Shown piece by piece: positions 22,055-23,657 of a stretch of 23,657 nucleotides of DNA. The DNA lies in NCBI GenBank assembly GCA_964651475.1, contig CAZYXV010000049.1, positions 1-23,657 on the forward strand, in the 5' to 3' direction. The DNA comes from JBGSMF01 sp964651475. Its GTDB lineage: Bacteria; Chloroflexota; Anaerolineae; Fen-1058. The notes beneath the pieces were generated by a model, which had not been told where the DNA came from, did not search any database, and was given only the letters and a program-made list of their open reading frames with translations. Position numbers and translations under genes: made by a program. Position 1 is the first letter of the stretch. The number at the start of each line of letters is the position of its first letter.

Positions 22055-22083
22055 AGAACAAATAATCTCTATTATTGGTTCTG
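22055..22083 (+). promoter_or_regulatory. 29-bp dyad element, copy D (before tail chaperone)
   Basis: Left half-site AATAAT, spacer CTCT, right half-site ATTATTGG, then TTCTG. AATAAT-CTCT-ATTATT is a perfect inverted repeat. The right part (TCTATTATTGGTTCT) is identical to copy E at 93-121. It is two bases left of the second 22-bp element. Confidence 0.55.
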
Positions 22084-22084
22084 C

Positions 22085-22106
22085 GGGCGGTATTCTGTTG
22101 TAACAA
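22085..22106 (+). promoter_or_regulatory. Shared 22-bp element GGGCGGYATT..TGTTGTAACAA, copy 2
   Basis: Matches 9650-9671 at 20 of 22 positions. It is followed by a TTTTTTTGTAACAG stretch and the ribosome site of the chaperone gene at 22149. Relative to the dyad its order is reversed compared with the portal leader. Confidence 0.45.
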
Positions 22107-22148
22107 CAAAATAAGGAAACTTTTTTTGTAACAGTTCAGGAGGGTTAG

Positions 22149-22547
22149 ATGGGAAAACTATTACGGCGCGAGGACATTCTGGCGGCATCCGACATCCAGA
22201 CGGAAGAGGTGGAGGTGCCAGAGTGGGGCGGGTGCGTGCTGGTGCGCGGGATGACGGGCGCGGAGCGCGACGAGTTTGAGGCGAGCGTGATGGAGCGCAA
22301 GGGCAAGAATGTGCGGTTCAATTTGAATGACGCGCGGGCCAAGTTGGTGGCGGCGTGCGTGGTGGACGAGGCTGGAGCGCGGGTGTTTTCGGACTCGGAC
22401 GTGAGGCTGCTGACGCGCAAGAGCGCGGCGGCGCTGGACCGGGTGGCGCAGGCGGCGCAGCGGCTTTCGGGGCTGCGCGAGGATGATTTGGAGGAGCTGG
22501 CAAAAAACTCGCCCAGCGGCCAGAGCGACGATTCTATTTCAGACTAG
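22149..22547 (+). CDS. Tail assembly chaperone (gpG-like)
   Basis: The ATG follows CAGGAGGG. The 132-residue protein has LLRREDILAASDIQTEEVEVPEWGGCVLVRGMTGAERDEFEASVMERKG, then AACVVDEAGARVFSDSDVRLLTRKSAAALDRVAQAAQRLSGLREDDLEELAKN. This matches the common siphophage chaperone that keeps the tape measure protein in solution during tail assembly. Near its end, codons GCA AAA AAC carry a slippery A AAA AAC, and the -1 frame is open beyond its stop. A second, longer product (about 256 residues) is therefore expected from a small share of ribosomes. Confidence 0.85.
   Translation: MGKLLRREDILAASDIQTEEVEVPEWGGCVLVRGMTGAERDEFEASVMERKGKNVRFNLNDARAKLVAACVVDEAGARVFSDSDVRLLTRKSAAALDRVAQAAQRLSGLREDDLEELAKNSPSGQSDDSISD
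22502..22508 (+). promoter_or_regulatory. -1 ribosomal frameshift site A AAA AAC
   Basis: The heptamer is in the right phase (GCA AAA AAC in frame 0). The -1 frame continues from CTC at 22508 without a stop to 22918. This is the canonical signal behind lambda gpG/gpGT-type products. Confidence 0.85.
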
Positions 22548-22918
22548 CTTTGGCGCTGGGGTGGCCCTCGGTGGAATGGGGGCTGCAGAGGATCAGCAGC
22601 CAGGAGATCAGCGAGTGGATCGAGTATTACAAGCTCGAGCCGTTCGGGGAGGAGCGCGCGGATTTGAGGGCTGGGATCGTGGCCAGCACGACGGCGAACG
22701 CAAGCCGTGACAGGAGGAAGCGGCGCAAGCCGTTCAAGCCAAACGAATTTATGCCGAGGTTCGGGACGGAGGAGCCTGAGGCGCAGAGTTGGGAGCGGCA
22801 GTTGCAGATTGTGGAGATGCTCAACGCGGCGTTTGGGGGAAAGGACTCGCGCAAAGACGCTAATGGCGCAAAGCAGTTTTTAACCACGTGGGACAAGGAC
22901 ACAAAGGGAACGATGTAG
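22508..22918 (+). CDS. Tail assembly chaperone, frameshift extension (gpGT-like T part)
   Basis: Read in the -1 frame after the slippery site, it encodes 136 residues starting LAQRPERRFYFRLALALGWPSVEWGLQRISSQEISEWIEYYKLEPFGEERADLRAGI. This is the typical second-chaperone region. A TTG at 22550 gives a shorter ORF but has no ribosome site, so production by frameshifting is more likely. The C-terminus (GGKDSRKDANGAKQFLTTWDKDTKG) is encoded by host-type repeat DNA and appears to replace or extend the native end. It precedes the tape measure gene in normal order. Confidence 0.8.
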   Translation, partial: LAQRPERRFYFRLALALGWPSVEWGLQRISSQEISEWIEYYKLEPFGEERADLRAGIVASTTANASRDRRKRRKPFKPNEFMPRFGTEEPEAQSWERQLQIVEMLNAAFGGKDSRKDANGAKQFLTTWDKDTKGTM

Positions 22919-22950
22919 GTTTAACCACAGGCGCAGATGGCGCAGAGTTG
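22836..22950. repeat. Cluster of three host-type dispersed repeats across the chaperone 3' end
   Basis: From left to right: CGCGCAAAGACGC...GGCGCAAAG (22848-22872), TTTTTAACCACGTGGGACA...GGACACAAAGG (22878-22911), and TTTAACCACAGGCGCAGATGGCGCAGAG (22920-22947). Such sentences are common in intergenic DNA of several bacterial phyla. Here the first two are translated as the last ~25 residues of the chaperone extension. One related block is at 20951-21005. Confidence 0.6.
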
Positions 22951-22960
22951 GGGGTGAAGG

Positions 22961-23657
22961 TTGGCTACGTTGGCTTCGCTGTTGGTGGCGATTACGGGGG
23001 ATGCTGAGCAATTTTACAAGACGCTGGACGATACGGAAAAGGCGACGGGCGGCTGGCAGGATAAGCTGAAGAAGCAGTTCCTGGGGCTGGGCAATGCTGT
23101 GCTGGCTGGCGGGGCGGCGATTGCGACGGGGGCGATTGCCGGGCTTGGGGCGGTGCTTGTCTCTTCGACTCAGGCAGCAATGGAGGCGCAACAGGTAGAG
23201 GCGCAGTTGGATGCGGTGCTCAAGTCCACCGGCAGCGTGGCAGGAGTAACGCGGGAACAGGTTTTAGGGTTGGCTGATAGCTTGAGCCAAGTCACGACAT
23301 TTGAGGATGACGCTATCCTCAGCGGCGAGAATATGCTGCTGATGTTCACGAATATTGGCAAGGATATCTTCCCGGAAGCCACGCAAACCATGCTGGATAT
23401 GAGCCAGGCATTAGGGCAAGACCTGGGCGCGAGCGCGATCCAGTTGGGCAAGGCGCTCAATGACCCGATTCTGGGCGTGTCTGCGCTGCGCAAGGTTGGG
23501 GTGAATTTCAGCGAGGCGCAGGCCGAGATGATCAAACAAATGGTCGAATCGGGCGACGTGATGGGGGCGCAAAAGTTCATTCTGGCCGAGTTGCAAACCG
23601 AATTCGGTGGGAGCGCAAAGGCTGCCGGTGAGACGTTCGCGGGCAAGTTGACGATTC
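22961..23657 (+). CDS. Tape measure protein, N-terminal part (runs off the window)
   Basis: A TTG at 22961 follows GGGGTGAAGG. The 232 visible codons give a protein that starts LATLASLLVAITGDAEQFYKTLDDTEKATGGW, then a Gly/Ala-rich hydrophobic stretch (GNAVLAGGAAIATGAIAGLGAVLV). A helical region follows (MEAQQVEAQLDAVLKSTGSVAGVTREQVLGLADSLSQVTTFEDDAILSGENMLLMFTNIG). ALNDPILGVSALRKVGVNFSEAQAEMIKQMVESGD is a hallmark of tape measure proteins that set tail length. It is placed directly after the frameshifted chaperone, as expected. Confidence 0.9.
   Translation, partial: MATLASLLVAITGDAEQFYKTLDDTEKATGGWQDKLKKQFLGLGNAVLAGGAAIATGAIAGLGAVLVSSTQAAMEAQQVEAQLDAVLKSTGSVAGVTREQVLGLADSLSQVTTFEDDAILSGENMLLMFTNIGKDIFPEATQTMLDMSQALGQDLGASAIQLGKALNDPILGVSALRKVGVNFSEAQAEMIKQMVESGDVMGAQKFILAELQTEFGGSAKAAGETFAGKLTI

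Overview
The window is most of the virion-assembly half of a tailed (siphovirus-like) phage or prophage, in GC-rich DNA with many GTG/TTG starts. Nearly every real gene is on the + strand. The two runs of exactly 100 N show it is a scaffolded, probably metagenomic, assembly. The host cannot be named from the sequence. The intergenic repeats (heptamer arrays, TTTAACCAC...GGACACAAAG blocks, AGAAACCAGGTTT hairpins) are of a kind I associate with Chloroflexota and some Cyanobacteria, so a Chloroflexota host is a tentative inference.

Layout. 1-122: end of an unidentified gene. 150-3134: a primase-helicase (CHC2 zinc finger, TOPRIM, DUF927-like ATPase). 3137-5300: a decayed accessory zone with a long inverted-repeat hairpin, a small orphan gene, a 3'-truncated IS1634-type transposase on the minus strand, a HAD-phosphatase pseudogene, a minus-strand terminator and a small HTH gene. 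5554-7415: a holin-like membrane protein, a membrane-anchored coiled-coil protein and an HTH-metallophosphoesterase. 7375-12021: packaging and portal genes (small and large terminase, portal, MuF-like minor head protein).

12136-15422 is an accessory cassette between the MuF gene and the capsid-maturation gene. It holds a tail-tube domain fused to a BNR/Asp-box region, a beta-rich structural protein, a membrane-anchored fibre-like protein, and a small stand-alone CHAT (caspase-fold) peptidase with its His and Cys both in place. 15448-18961: DUF2213 protease/scaffold, decoration protein and major capsid protein. 18973-20942: connector, head closure, HK97 gp10-like and tail terminator proteins. 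21015-23657: a zinc-finger protein interrupted by a gap, tail tube, tail assembly chaperone with a -1 frameshift (A AAA AAC), and the start of the tape measure protein.

The main signals not explained by ordinary phage annotation are: (i) a 29-bp dyad element present five times, each copy just ahead of a gene or gene block, which looks like a phage-wide operator or promoter; (ii) the CHAT peptidase and the tail-tube/propeller fusion in one cassette; (iii) tail-tube paralogs preceded by the same palindromic repeat; and (iv) a 55-bp duplication flanking the first N gap, whose collapse restores one intact 613-residue ORF.
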